Of a stretch of DNA of 64,000 nucleotides, positions 19,167-27,063 are shown piece after piece. The first letter of the stretch is position 1. Every line of letters begins with the position of its first letter. Position numbers and translations under genes: made by a program. The notes beneath the pieces are model-generated. The model saw only the letters and a program-made list of their open reading frames with translations. It ran no database searches and was not told where the DNA came from. The stretch is from Rhizobiales bacterium 2SD (GTDB lineage: Bacteria > Pseudomonadota > Alphaproteobacteria > Rhizobiales > Beijerinckiaceae), in NCBI GenBank assembly GCA_005502805.1, contig SCMY01000003.1, forward strand, positions 485,202-549,201. Reading direction: 5' to 3'.

Positions 19167-19191
19167 GGAACGTTTTCCCGATCGGGGCGTT
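19167..19191 (+). promoter_or_regulatory. EcfG-type (general stress sigma) promoter
   Basis: GGAAC at 19167-19171 and CGTT at 19188-19191 are separated by exactly 16 bases. This matches the alphaproteobacterial EcfG consensus GGAAC-N16/17-CGTT. It lies about 100 bases upstream of the secreted Gly/Tyr-rich protein gene, on the same strand, in non-coding DNA. Confidence 0.6.
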
Positions 19192-19291
19192 CTCTTGCCG
19201 TCGCAATTTGGCCGCGATTGGTTCAGGCCCGGTTCAACCGGGGCGGGATAGACCCAGCGGCAAGGCGGGGTTTCGCCGGAAGGAGAATGAC

Positions 19292-19684
19292 ATGTCAGTT
19301 TTCGGAAAGAGCCGCTTCCTGGTGACGCTCGCCGTCGCGGGCAGTGTTGTGGCGGCGGGCCTCACTCCCGTGATGGCGGGTGAAAGTCGTCCGGTCGGCT
19401 TCGACAAGAGCCGCCTCGACGCGGCCCAAGTCGACTATTCGCAATATTATCGTCGCGGCTGGCGCGGCGGCAATCGCGGCGCGGCGATCGCAGCCGGCGT
19501 CGGTCTCGGCATCCTTGGCGCCGCGGCGATCGCCGCCAGCCGCCCGGCCTATGCCGAGCCGGTCTACGGCTACGATGACGGCTACTATGACGAGCCGGTC
19601 TATGTGGCACCGCGCCGCTACTACGCACCGCGTTACTATGTCCCCGACAATATCCGCGACCCGGCCGGCGGCAGCTATCGCTGA
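19292..19684 (+). CDS. exported Gly/Tyr-rich protein with hydrophobic segment
   Basis: 130 residues. An N-terminal signal peptide (RFLVTLAVAGSVVAAGLTPVMA) is followed by a Gly-rich hydrophobic stretch (GAAIAAGVGLGILGAAAIAA) of glycine-zipper character and a Tyr/Asp/Pro-rich C terminus (YGYDDGYYDEPVYVAPRRYY). AGGAG lies 6 bases before the ATG at 19292. It is probably an envelope-associated protein. The EcfG-like promoter upstream suggests stress induction. A terminator follows at 19743. Confidence 0.75.
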   Translation: MSVFGKSRFLVTLAVAGSVVAAGLTPVMAGESRPVGFDKSRLDAAQVDYSQYYRRGWRGGNRGAAIAAGVGLGILGAAAIAASRPAYAEPVYGYDDGYYDEPVYVAPRRYYAPRYYVPDNIRDPAGGSYR

Positions 19685-19742
19685 CCATCGGCCCGGATAA
19701 ACAGCCTTAATCAATTCTGAACGCCTGAAGCCTAGCTTCGAA

Positions 19743-19778
19743 GGGTCGCTTCCGTCACATGACGGGAGCGACCCTTTT
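19743..19778 (+). terminator. intrinsic terminator
   Basis: GGGTCGCT-TCCGTCA pairs with TGACGG-GAGCGACCC to form a long stem ending in TTTT, after the Gly/Tyr-rich gene and before the next secreted-protein gene. Confidence 0.8.
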
Positions 19779-19834
19779 CACGGCGTATGGGAACTCGCGG
19801 TTCCGCTCCGGAGCCGTCGCCTTGGAGAAAGACG

Positions 19835-20203
19835 ATGAAATCCTCGCTCAAGACGCTGCTGTCCGGTTGCGCTGCGGCCGCCCTGGCGGTGCTCTGTTCC
19901 GGTGCGGCGATGGCTCAGTACTATTCGGATGATGGCTATGGCCGCCGCCGCGGCTACGACAGTGGCTACGATCGAGGCTATGACCGTGGCTACGACCGGG
20001 GCCGGCGTGATCGAGGCTACGGCGACAATCGCGGTTACGGGCGCGATGACCGGCGCTATGGCCAGGACGGCGGCGGCTATCGGCGCGGCCCCAATCCCGG
20101 CAACCCGCTCGCCGGGATGAGCATCGACGATCAGAAGCGGGCGCTGAAGAATCACCGCGACGCCCAGAAGAAAGCGATCAAGCGCGGCTACGTCATTCCG
20201 TAG
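19835..20203 (+). CDS. exported Tyr/Arg/Gly/Asp-rich repeat protein
   Basis: 122 residues. A signal peptide ([20 protein letters not shown], cleavage near AMA-QYY) precedes a low-complexity region with imperfect RGYDRGYD and [13 protein letters not shown] repeats. A short basic helical C terminus ([20 protein letters not shown]) resembles RcnB-like or nickel/cobalt-stress small periplasmic proteins only loosely. GGAGAAAGACG precedes the ATG. The last 11 bases overlap the convergent ruvX gene. Function unknown. Confidence 0.7.
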   Translation: MKSSLKTLLSGCAAAALAVLCSGAAMAQYYSDDGYGRRRGYDSGYDRGYDRGYDRGRRDRGYGDNRGYGRDDRRYGQDGGGYRRGPNPGNPLAGMSIDDQKRALKNHRDAQKKAIKRGYVIP

Positions 20204-20702
20204 CCCAGCCGTCCTCCGGCCCGCTCGCCTCCGATTCGAGGCGCGCGAGCCGGTCGAGCGCGCCTTGCAGGATGTAGGCTGCCGCCATCTTGTCGACGAC
20301 CGCAGCCCGTCGAGCCCGCGAGGCGTCGGCATCGAGGAGGGTGCGGGTGACGGCTAGCGTCGACATTCGCTCGTCCCAGAAGACGATCGGCAGCGCCGTC
20401 AGCGGTGCGAGGTTACGCACGAAAGCCTGGGTCGATTGCGCCCGCGGGCCTTCGGTGCCGTCCATATTGAGCGGCAGGCCGATCACCAGGCCGGCTATGG
20501 CGTGCTTCTCCGCCACCTTCAGCAGTGCTGCCGCATCCTGCCTGAACTTGACGCGCTGAATTGTTTCAAGCGGCGTCGCGATGCGGCGCTCGACATCGGA
20601 CAAGGCGAGCCCGATCGTCTTGGTGCCGAGATCGAGACCGAGCAGGCGCGCATGCTCGGGCAGCGCGAGGAACCGGTCCAGGGCAACGAGATTGTTGGTC
20701 AT
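20193..20702 (-). CDS. ruvX: Holliday junction resolvase RuvX / YqgF family
   Basis: 169 residues with an RNase H-like fold: [17 protein letters not shown] (first catalytic Asp), [24 protein letters not shown] (Glu) and [15 protein letters not shown] (last Asp). YqgF/RuvX proteins are implicated in pre-16S rRNA 5' end maturation and named as a putative junction resolvase. The start at 20702 ([10 protein letters not shown]) is preferred over an in-frame upstream codon at 20717. It overlaps the convergent upstream gene by 11 bases. Confidence 0.93.
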   Translation of the reverse strand: MTNNLVALDRFLALPEHARLLGLDLGTKTIGLALSDVERRIATPLETIQRVKFRQDAAALLKVAEKHAIAGLVIGLPLNMDGTEGPRAQSTQAFVRNLAPLTALPIVFWDERMSTLAVTRTLLDADASRARRAAVVDKMAAAYILQGALDRLARLESEASGPEDGWATE

Positions 20703-20750
20703 TCCCGCCGGTAGCACGGGCCGCCCGCACAGGCGAGCGGCCCGGGCCGG

Positions 20751-21755
20751 TTAGTTGGCGTTCTGCGGCGTCAGGCCGGCCGCTTTCAACGCCGCTCCCC
20801 ATTTGGCGACTTCGGCGGCGAATCGCTTGCCGTGGGCTTCACGCGTCCATTCCGGCGCCGGGAAGGCGCTGGTGCCGACGGCCTTGAAGCGCTCGAGGAC
20901 GGCCGGATCCTTCAGCGCCGCCTGCAGCGCCCCGTTCAGCTTGTCGAGCGCAGCAGCCGGCGTGCCCTTGGGGGCGTAGAGCCCGTGCCAGATCGTCATG
21001 TCGATTTCGGTGCCGGTCTCGCGCGAGGTCGGAACGTTCGGCAACACGCCGAGTCGCTCCGGCGAGGTCACGGCATAGGCGCGGATCTTGTCGGACTGGA
21101 TCTGCGGCACCGCCGTGGTCGACTGGTCGCAGAGCACGTCGACCTGGCCGCCGACGAGATCGTTCATCGCTGGTCCCGTGCCGCGATAGGCGACCTGGGC
21201 GAGCTTGACCCCGAGCGCCTGCGAGATCAGCACGGCGCACAGATGCGCGTTCGAGCCGACGCCAGCATGCGCGACCGTCAGCTTCTCCGCCTGCTGCTTG
21301 GCATAGGAGAAGAAGGCCTTGCCGTCGACCGGCGGCAGAGCGAGCTTGCCGGCGATCACCATCGGACCGGTGTTGACGAGACCGACCGGCGCGAAGGCGG
21401 TCGATGTCTCGTAGCCGAGATTGCTGTAGAGCGCCGGCGCCGCGGCGAGCGCGAGATGATGGATCAGTAGGGTGTGTCCGTCGGCCTCGGCCGCGACGAG
21501 GCGCTTGGCCCCCGCCGTCCCGCCGGCGCCGGCGATGTTCTCGACGACGACCTGCTGGCCGAGCGTGCGGCCCATATGCTCGCCGAGCAGGCGGGCGATC
21601 ACGTCGCTGGGACCGCCGGCGGCAAAGGGCACGATCAGGGTGATGGGTTTGGTCGGAAAACTCTGGGCCAGGGCAGGTGAGCCTAGTCCGAGCAGGGCGA
21701 GCCCTGCCAGGGCGCCTCGGCGCGTCATGAGGAATCTGCGGACATGGGCGATCAT
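20751..21755 (-). CDS. TctC/Bug-type tripartite tricarboxylate transporter substrate-binding protein
   Basis: 334 residues. A twin-arginine-containing leader (LMTRRGALAGLALLGLGSPALA) is followed by the Bug fold: FPTKPITLIVPFAAGGPSDVIARL, VENIAGAGGTAGAKRL, and the typical PNVPTSRETG and LYAPKGTPAA blocks. Bug proteins bind carboxylates in the periplasm for TctAB transporters. No tctA or tctB lies in the window. GGAGGAAACGA precedes the ATG. It is downstream of, and co-oriented with, the GntR regulator of the sulfolactate genes. Sulfolactate uptake systems of TctC type are known, so this is a candidate sulfolactate-binding protein, but only by context. Confidence 0.9.
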   Translation of the reverse strand: MIAHVRRFLMTRRGALAGLALLGLGSPALAQSFPTKPITLIVPFAAGGPSDVIARLLGEHMGRTLGQQVVVENIAGAGGTAGAKRLVAAEADGHTLLIHHLALAAAPALYSNLGYETSTAFAPVGLVNTGPMVIAGKLALPPVDGKAFFSYAKQQAEKLTVAHAGVGSNAHLCAVLISQALGVKLAQVAYRGTGPAMNDLVGGQVDVLCDQSTTAVPQIQSDKIRAYAVTSPERLGVLPNVPTSRETGTEIDMTIWHGLYAPKGTPAAALDKLNGALQAALKDPAVLERFKAVGTSAFPAPEWTREAHGKRFAAEVAKWGAALKAAGLTPQNAN

Positions 21756-21933
21756 TCGTTTCCTCCAGTATGGCAGCCGCTCTGCGTCGGCTTGGTCGAA
21801 ATCTCGGGCCGTCTGGTCCTCGAGCCTGTGTCACTCGTCTTCGAGCGAAACTTCAGAAATAGATGGCAGTAAATTGATATTGATTGGATTTTAGCATAGC
21901 CTCTCCGGAGAGGCAGTGTGCACCAGATGCGTT

Positions 21934-22698
21934 TCAGCGCAGGTCTGACAGGTAGTGAACCTCCTGGGTCAGACACAGGCTGAGCCTGTGCTCCACGGGC
22001 GTGCCGTCGAGCGACAGGGCGATGCGGTCGATCTGCAGGGCCGCCTCACCGGGCGAAACACCGAGCGCCGCGGCATCCTCGGCGGAGAGCGCCACCGCCT
22101 TCAGCCGCTCGCGCGCATTGGCGATGGTGATGCCGTAGTGACCGGCATAGAGGCTGTAGAGATTGTTCGGGATCGGTCCGTTCTCCAGCCCGGGGAAGAG
22201 CTGCTGCGGCAGGCTGAGCGTCTCGACGATCAGCGGCGCGCCGTCGAAGGAGCGCTGCCGGCGGATACGGATGACGGTGGCGCCTTCAGCGAGGTCCAGC
22301 GCCGCGCGTTCGGCTTCCATGGCCCGCCCGGTCGTCACCGAGAGCACGACGCTGTCGGGAAAGCGTGGCTCGCCGCGATCGGGGGCCAGCTTGAAGAACT
22401 GGAACAGGATGCGGCGCTCGTCATGCTCTGCGACGAAGGTGCCGCGCCCCTGGCGTCGCACCACGAGGTTCTCGGCGGCGAGTTCGTCAAGCGCCTTGCG
22501 CACCGTGCCTTGGCTGACCCCGATCTCGGCGGCAAGCTGGCCCTCGCTCGGCAGCACTGCGCCGGGCGCCCAGACGCCATCCATGAGTTTGCGCACAAAG
22601 ATCGCCTTCACCTGCCGATAGAGCGGCCGGAAGCCCAGCGTCTCTGGCGTATCGGGCTCGCGGGGCTGCCCTGCGATTTCGAGCTTGTGCACACTCAT
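21934..22698 (-). CDS. GntR family regulator with UTRA domain (HutC type)
   Basis: 254 residues from ATG 22698. The winged helix at about 30-95 includes LPSEGQLAAEIGVSQGTVRKAL and RRQGRGTFVAEHDE. The UTRA ligand domain runs from about 110 to 250 (IRRQRSFDGAPLIVETLSLP, ending VHYLSDL). HutC-type regulators usually bind small catabolic ligands and repress an adjacent, often divergent, operon. A perfect palindrome GTCTTATATAAGAC begins three bases upstream of this ATG. That leaves no room for a normal ribosome site, so a GTG at 22728 or a leaderless message is possible. Divergent suyAB genes start 99 bases away and are the obvious target. Confidence 0.9.
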   Translation of the reverse strand: MSVHKLEIAGQPREPDTPETLGFRPLYRQVKAIFVRKLMDGVWAPGAVLPSEGQLAAEIGVSQGTVRKALDELAAENLVVRRQGRGTFVAEHDERRILFQFFKLAPDRGEPRFPDSVVLSVTTGRAMEAERAALDLAEGATVIRIRRQRSFDGAPLIVETLSLPQQLFPGLENGPIPNNLYSLYAGHYGITIANARERLKAVALSAEDAAALGVSPGEAALQIDRIALSLDGTPVEHRLSLCLTQEVHYLSDLR

Positions 22699-22700
22699 AT

Positions 22701-22714
22701 GTCTTATATAAGAC
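22701..22714. promoter_or_regulatory. palindromic operator between gntR-type gene and suyA
   Basis: GTCTTATATAAGAC is a perfect 14-bp palindrome in the divergent intergenic region, AT-rich against the surroundings and of the size and style of HutC/GntR operators. It lies 83 bases upstream of suyA. Confidence 0.65.
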
Positions 22715-22796
22715 TTGAGCTCAGCCACGTCGAGCCCGATTTCACGAACTGGGTAGCGGGGCGAGGGATCACGGGAAACGGTCAGGGATATCCGCC

Positions 22797-23084
22797 ATGA
22801 GCAAGCCGCATCTGCTGGTGCACGAGAAGAAGGACACGGTCGGCGTCGTCGTCGTCGAGGGCCTTAAGGCCGGGACCGACATGCTCGGTGTCGTCACCCA
22901 CGACAACTCGGACTTCCGCCTGACGGCCAAGATGGACATCCCGATCGGCCACAAGGTCGCGCTCAAGGCGATCAAGAAGGGCGACACGATCTGGAAATAC
23001 GGCCAGGACATCGGCAAGGCGATCGCCGACATCGGCCAGGGCGAACACCTGCACGTCCACAACGTCAAGACCAAGCGCTGGTGA
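22797..23084 (+). CDS. suyA: (R)-sulfolactate sulfo-lyase subunit alpha (UxaA N-terminal/SAF family)
   Basis: 95 residues. A SAF-domain small subunit of the UxaA (altronate dehydratase) superfamily, with the signature HDNSDFRLTAKMDIPIGHKV and a C terminus HLHVHNVKTKRW. In SuyAB the small and large chains are separate and together cleave (R)-sulfolactate to pyruvate and sulfite. AGGGA lies 9 bases upstream of the ATG. The same split occurs in altronate/galactarate dehydratases. The sulfolactate call rests on the neighbouring suyB, exporter and two sulfolactate-dehydrogenase-type genes. Confidence 0.85.
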   Translation: MSKPHLLVHEKKDTVGVVVVEGLKAGTDMLGVVTHDNSDFRLTAKMDIPIGHKVALKAIKKGDTIWKYGQDIGKAIADIGQGEHLHVHNVKTKRW

Positions 23085-23153
23085 GCGCCGGTCTTCGTCC
23101 ATTCCGATCCTAGGGCTCCCATCAGGTCGAGCCCCAACATCCAGGAAACGCCA

Positions 23154-24437
23154 ATGTCCTCAATCGTCGCCAATTTCGACCTCGTCAAAGGCAAGCTCGC
23201 CAAGGTGAAGGGCCGCAAGATCGAGGCGCCCGAGTTCAAGACGCCCTTCGTCAAGCGCCCGACCGGCCGCAGCCTCGATTCGTTCATGGGCTGGCGCCGC
23301 GAGAACGGCCGCGTCGGTGTGCGTAACCACGTGCTGCTGTTGCCGCTCGACGATCTCTCCAACGCCGCCTGCGAGGCCGTCGCCAACAACATCAAGGGCA
23401 CGCTGGCGATCCCGCACGCCTATGGCCGCCTGCAGTTCGGCGAGGACCTCGAGGTCCATTTCCGCACCCTGATCGGCACCGGCTCGAACCCGAACGTCGC
23501 CGCCGTCGTCGTCATCGGCATCGAGGATGGCTGGACCAAGCGCGTCGTCGACGGCATCGCCAGGACTGGCAAACCGGTGGTCGGCTTCGGCATCGAGGGC
23601 CATGGCGACATCGCCACCATCGCAAAAGCCTCCTATGTCGCCAAGGAATTCGTACAGTGGGCGACCGAGCTGCAGCGCGTGAAGTGCGGCATCGAGGAGC
23701 TCTGGGTCTCGACCAAATGCGGTGAGTCGGACACCACCACCGGTCTTTCGTCCTGCCCCACCGTCGGCAACATGTACGACAAATGGATTCCGCGCGGCGT
23801 CTATGGCGTCTTCGGCGAGACCTCGGAGATCACCGGCGCCGAGCACCTGTGCAAGGCGCGCGCGGCGACGCCGGAGGTGGGCGAACGCTGGTACAAGATG
23901 TGGAAGGCCTATCAGGACGACGTGATCGAGGCCCACAAGACCGATGACCTCTCCGACTCGCAACCGACCAAGGGCAATATCGCCGGCGGCCTGACCACGA
24001 TCGAGGAGAAGGCGCTCGGCAATCTCGAGAAGATCGGCCGCGAGTGCAAGTTCATCGACATCCTTGAGCCGGCGCAGGCGCCCGCGAGGGGGCCGGGACT
24101 ATACTACATGGACACTTCATCAGCCGCGGCTGAGTGCGTGACATTGATGGCCGCTGGCGGCTATGTCGTGCACACCTTCCCGACCGGGCAGGGCAACGTC
24201 ATCGGCAACCCGATCGTCCCGGTCATCAAGATCACCGGCAATCCCAAGACCATGCGCACCATGCCCGAGCACATCGACGTCGACGTCTCCGGCATCCTGC
24301 GTCGCGATCTCACCATCCCTCAAGCCGGCGATGCGTTGATCGAGAACATCGTGCGTACTGCGAATGGCCGCCTCACGGCAGCCGAGGCGCTCGGCCATCG
24401 CGAGTTCTCGATGACCAAGCTATACCGCAGCGCCTGA
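23154..24437 (+). CDS. suyB: (R)-sulfolactate sulfo-lyase subunit beta (UxaA family)
   Basis: 427 residues, the catalytic large chain of the UxaA family. Family blocks include [71 protein letters not shown] and [20 protein letters not shown]. Cys residues in STKCGES and SSCPTVG lie where the family holds its metal or Fe-S site. The protein acts in the cytoplasm on (R)-sulfolactate, releasing sulfite. It follows suyA by 69 bases and leads into a GNAT gene and the suyZ exporter. An altronate or galactarate dehydratase is the alternative, but no hexuronate genes are nearby. Confidence 0.87.
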   Translation: MSSIVANFDLVKGKLAKVKGRKIEAPEFKTPFVKRPTGRSLDSFMGWRRENGRVGVRNHVLLLPLDDLSNAACEAVANNIKGTLAIPHAYGRLQFGEDLEVHFRTLIGTGSNPNVAAVVVIGIEDGWTKRVVDGIARTGKPVVGFGIEGHGDIATIAKASYVAKEFVQWATELQRVKCGIEELWVSTKCGESDTTTGLSSCPTVGNMYDKWIPRGVYGVFGETSEITGAEHLCKARAATPEVGERWYKMWKAYQDDVIEAHKTDDLSDSQPTKGNIAGGLTTIEEKALGNLEKIGRECKFIDILEPAQAPARGPGLYYMDTSSAAAECVTLMAAGGYVVHTFPTGQGNVIGNPIVPVIKITGNPKTMRTMPEHIDVDVSGILRRDLTIPQAGDALIENIVRTANGRLTAAEALGHREFSMTKLYRSA

Positions 24438-24469
24438 GAAGCTGAATCTTTGGGCGCGACGAGGCAAAA

Positions 24470-25054
24470 GTGTCGGACGGGATCGTTTCATTGCATGCGC
24501 CGGGGCGGGACGTGTTGCCCGCCTACGTCGGTGCCTTGGAAGCGGGCTGGTCGCCGAACACGATGCGCGACGTCGCGCCCGAGCAGCTCGCCGCGATCGC
24601 GGCCGATCCAGAAGGTTTCCTCGCCGGGCTGAACGGGCGTGGCGGCAAGATCCGCCTCCATGACGGCAGCGAGGTCGATCGATTGCCGGGGATCATCCGC
24701 TGGATCATCGCAGCGGACCGCCCGGAACGGCCCTTCGTCGGCAGCATCAATCTGCGCTGGCAGGAGGACGAGGCCGGCAACCCGGTCCCGGGCCTGCCGT
24801 CGCATGTGCTCGGCCATGTCGGCTACACCATCCTGCCGAACCATGCCGGGAACGGCTATGCCAGCGCGGCCTTGGCGGCGGTGCTCCCCGAGGCCCGCAC
24901 CATCGGCCTGCCCTTCGTCAAGATCACCTGCGACGCGGATAATACCGCCTCGCGGCGGATCATCGAGAAGAATGGCGGGCGCTTCATCGAAAGTTTCGTC
25001 GCTCCATTCTACGGACCCGAGGAGCGCCTGATGTATTGGATCGATCTGCAGTGA
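24470..25054 (+). CDS. GNAT family N-acetyltransferase inside the sulfolactate operon
   Basis: 194 residues starting at GTG 24470, with GAGG 5 bases upstream. The N-terminal third (WSPNTMRDVAPEQLAAIAAD) is distinctive of a GNAT subgroup. The acetyl-CoA site is in GYTILPNHAGNGYASAAL, followed by the C-terminal strand segment ADNTASRRIIEKNGGRF. The stop overlaps the suyZ start (TGATG), so the gene is translationally coupled into the operon. It has no known part in sulfolactate breakdown. It could act on a metabolite or protein of the pathway or may simply be carried along. Confidence 0.88.
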   Translation: MSDGIVSLHAPGRDVLPAYVGALEAGWSPNTMRDVAPEQLAAIAADPEGFLAGLNGRGGKIRLHDGSEVDRLPGIIRWIIAADRPERPFVGSINLRWQEDEAGNPVPGLPSHVLGHVGYTILPNHAGNGYASAALAAVLPEARTIGLPFVKITCDADNTASRRIIEKNGGRFIESFVAPFYGPEERLMYWIDLQ

Positions 25055-26106
25055 TGACCGAAGCAGCCGTCCCGCGCCTGGCGAAAGGCCTTGGCCCGCT
25101 CCTGCCGGGCCTCGCGCTCTCGACGGTGGTGGCGATCGCCTCCGTGCTGGCCGAACCCGTGCTGAAGCAGCTCGCCGGCGGGCGCGTCGGCATTCCGGCG
25201 GTCGTGATCGCGCTGGTGATCGGCATGATCATGCATTCGGTCGCGAACACAAAGCTCTTCCTCCCGGGCATGACCTTCTGCGTCAAGAAGCTGCTGCGCT
25301 GGGCGATCGCGCTGCTCGGCCTGCGCGTCGCCCTCGGCGACATCATCGCCCTCGGCCTCGGCACGGCGATTCTCGTCGTCGTCTCCATGGTGGTGACCGT
25401 CGTCGCCGGCTTCCTACTGGCGCGGCTGCTCGGCCGCGAGCCCGGCGTCGGCGCGCTCGGCGGCGTCGCCACGGCGGTCTGCGGCGCCTCGGCCGCGCTC
25501 GCCACCGCGACGGTCGTGCCGGACTATCGCAACAAGGCCGCCGACACCGCCTTCACCGTGATCGCGATGAATGTGCTCGCGACCATTGCGATGTTGGCCT
25601 ATCCGCTGCTTTGCGTCTGGCTCGGCCTCTCGCAGCAGCAGACCGGCGTGATGCTCGGCGCCACCATCCACGACGTCGCTCAGGTGGTCGGCGCCGGCCA
25701 GGCTGTCTCGGACGAGGCGGCGAACGCGGCCGTCATCGTCAAGCTCTTCCGCGTCTTCCTGCTTTTGCCCTCGGTGTTGATCGTCGGCTGGTGGCTGACC
25801 CGCCATGGCGAGACCCATGGCGACGCCAAGGTGCCGGTCCCGGTCTTCGCCTTCGTCTTCCTGATCATGTGCGTGGTCAACAGCGTGCTGAGTACGCAGG
25901 CCGGGCTCGCCGGGATCTATCTGCCGATCCGCGACATCCTGCTCGAAGTCTCGCGCTGGGGCCTGCTGATCGCGATCGCGGCGCTCGGCCTCGGCACCTC
26001 GATCGCGGCGATGGCCCGGCTCGGCTGGCGCCATCTCGCCGTGGTCACCGGCACCAGCCTCGTCATCCTCGTCGTCGCCACGGGCGGGATTATCCTGCTC
26101 GGCTGA
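25054..26106 (+). CDS. suyZ: YeiH/UPF0324 family putative sulfate/sulfite exporter
   Basis: 350 residues with about ten TM helices; typical YeiH blocks are GMTFCVKKLLRWAIALLGLRV, GGVATAVCGASAALATATVVPD, GATIHDVAQVVGAG and ALGLGTSIAAMARLGW. Members beside sulfonate-desulfonating enzymes are named SuyZ and are thought to export the sulfite or sulfate released by SuyAB. That fits its position directly after suyB and the coupled GNAT gene. The start at 25054 forms a TGATG junction. Confidence 0.87.
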   Translation: MTEAAVPRLAKGLGPLLPGLALSTVVAIASVLAEPVLKQLAGGRVGIPAVVIALVIGMIMHSVANTKLFLPGMTFCVKKLLRWAIALLGLRVALGDIIALGLGTAILVVVSMVVTVVAGFLLARLLGREPGVGALGGVATAVCGASAALATATVVPDYRNKAADTAFTVIAMNVLATIAMLAYPLLCVWLGLSQQQTGVMLGATIHDVAQVVGAGQAVSDEAANAAVIVKLFRVFLLLPSVLIVGWWLTRHGETHGDAKVPVPVFAFVFLIMCVVNSVLSTQAGLAGIYLPIRDILLEVSRWGLLIAIAALGLGTSIAAMARLGWRHLAVVTGTSLVILVVATGGIILLG

Positions 26107-26130
26107 GCGAAACTCACAGCGGAAACAGCC

Positions 26131-27063
26131 ATGACCGACATCGTCATCACCGAATTCATGGACGAAGCGGCGGTGGCGGCGCTCAAGGCCCGCTACAGCG
26201 TGCATCACGATCCCGACCTCTTCGGCAAGCCGGACGAGCTCGCGAAGCTGGTCGCCGACATCCCGGCGCTGATCGTGCGCAACCAGACACAGGTTCGCGG
26301 TGCGCTGCTCGCCGGCGCGAAGAACCTCAAGGTCGTCGGCCGGCTCGGCGTCGGCCTCGACAATATCGACATGGAAGCCTGCTCGGCCCGCGGCATCCAG
26401 GTTTTCCCGGCGACCGGCGCCAACAGCCTGTCGGTGGTCGAGTACGTGATCGGCACGGCGATGACGCTGCTGCGCGGCGCCTATTTCGCCAATGCCGCGA
26501 TGCTCGCTGGCGAATTCCCGAAGACAAAGCTGATCGGCCGCGAAATCGCCGGCAAGCGCATGGGCCTGGTCGGCTTCGGTGCGATCGCCCGCGACGCGGC
26601 TCAGCACGCGAAGGCGCTCGGCATGACCGTCGCGGCCTACGACCCTTATGTTCCCGCCGATGCTCCGGTCTGGCAGGGCATCGAAAAGCTCGAGCTCGAT
26701 GCGCTGCTCGCGACCTCCGACGTGATCTCGATCCATTTGCCGCTGACGCCGGAGACACGCGGCGTGATCGGCCAAGCCGCCTTCGCCAGGATGAAGCCCG
26801 ACGCCATCCTGATCAACGCGGCGCGCGGCGGCGTCATGGACGAGGCGGCGCTGGTTTCGGCGCTGAAGGGCGGTCGCCTCGGCGGCGCTGCGCTCGACGT
26901 CTTCGAGCAGGAGCCGCTCAAGGCCGATGGCGCAAAACTCTTCGCCGGCACGCCAAACCTGATCCTGACGCCGCATATTGCCGGCAACACGGTCGAGTCG
27001 AACGGGCGCGTCTCAGGCCTCGTCGCCGAGCGGGTGATGGCGGCGCTGGAGGGCAGGGCATGA
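26131..27063 (+). CDS. slcC: (S)-sulfolactate dehydrogenase (D-2-hydroxyacid dehydrogenase family)
   Basis: 310 residues of the PGDH-like 2-hydroxyacid dehydrogenase family. It has VVGRLGVGLDNID at the active-site edge, the NAD motif MGLVGFGAIARDAAQHAK, the catalytic Arg in INAARGGVMDE, Glu in LDVFEQEPL and His in LTPHIAGNTVES. Within suy clusters this family member is SlcC, which oxidises (S)-sulfolactate with NAD to 3-sulfopyruvate. It pairs with the next gene, overlapping it by four bases (ATGA), which implies balanced translation of the two dehydrogenases. Confidence 0.83.
   Translation: MTDIVITEFMDEAAVAALKARYSVHHDPDLFGKPDELAKLVADIPALIVRNQTQVRGALLAGAKNLKVVGRLGVGLDNIDMEACSARGIQVFPATGANSLSVVEYVIGTAMTLLRGAYFANAAMLAGEFPKTKLIGREIAGKRMGLVGFGAIARDAAQHAKALGMTVAAYDPYVPADAPVWQGIEKLELDALLATSDVISIHLPLTPETRGVIGQAAFARMKPDAILINAARGGVMDEAALVSALKGGRLGGAALDVFEQEPLKADGAKLFAGTPNLILTPHIAGNTVESNGRVSGLVAERVMAALEGRA

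Noticed and set aside
19961..20060. Apparent short tandem repeats (CRISPR-like)
   Set aside because: They are in-frame codons for RGYD-type repeats in a secreted protein; no spacer pattern.
22797..24437. Altronate or galactarate dehydratase reading of the UxaA pair
   Set aside because: No hexuronate or galactarate genes nearby; adjacent exporter and two dehydrogenases match the sulfolactate pathway better.
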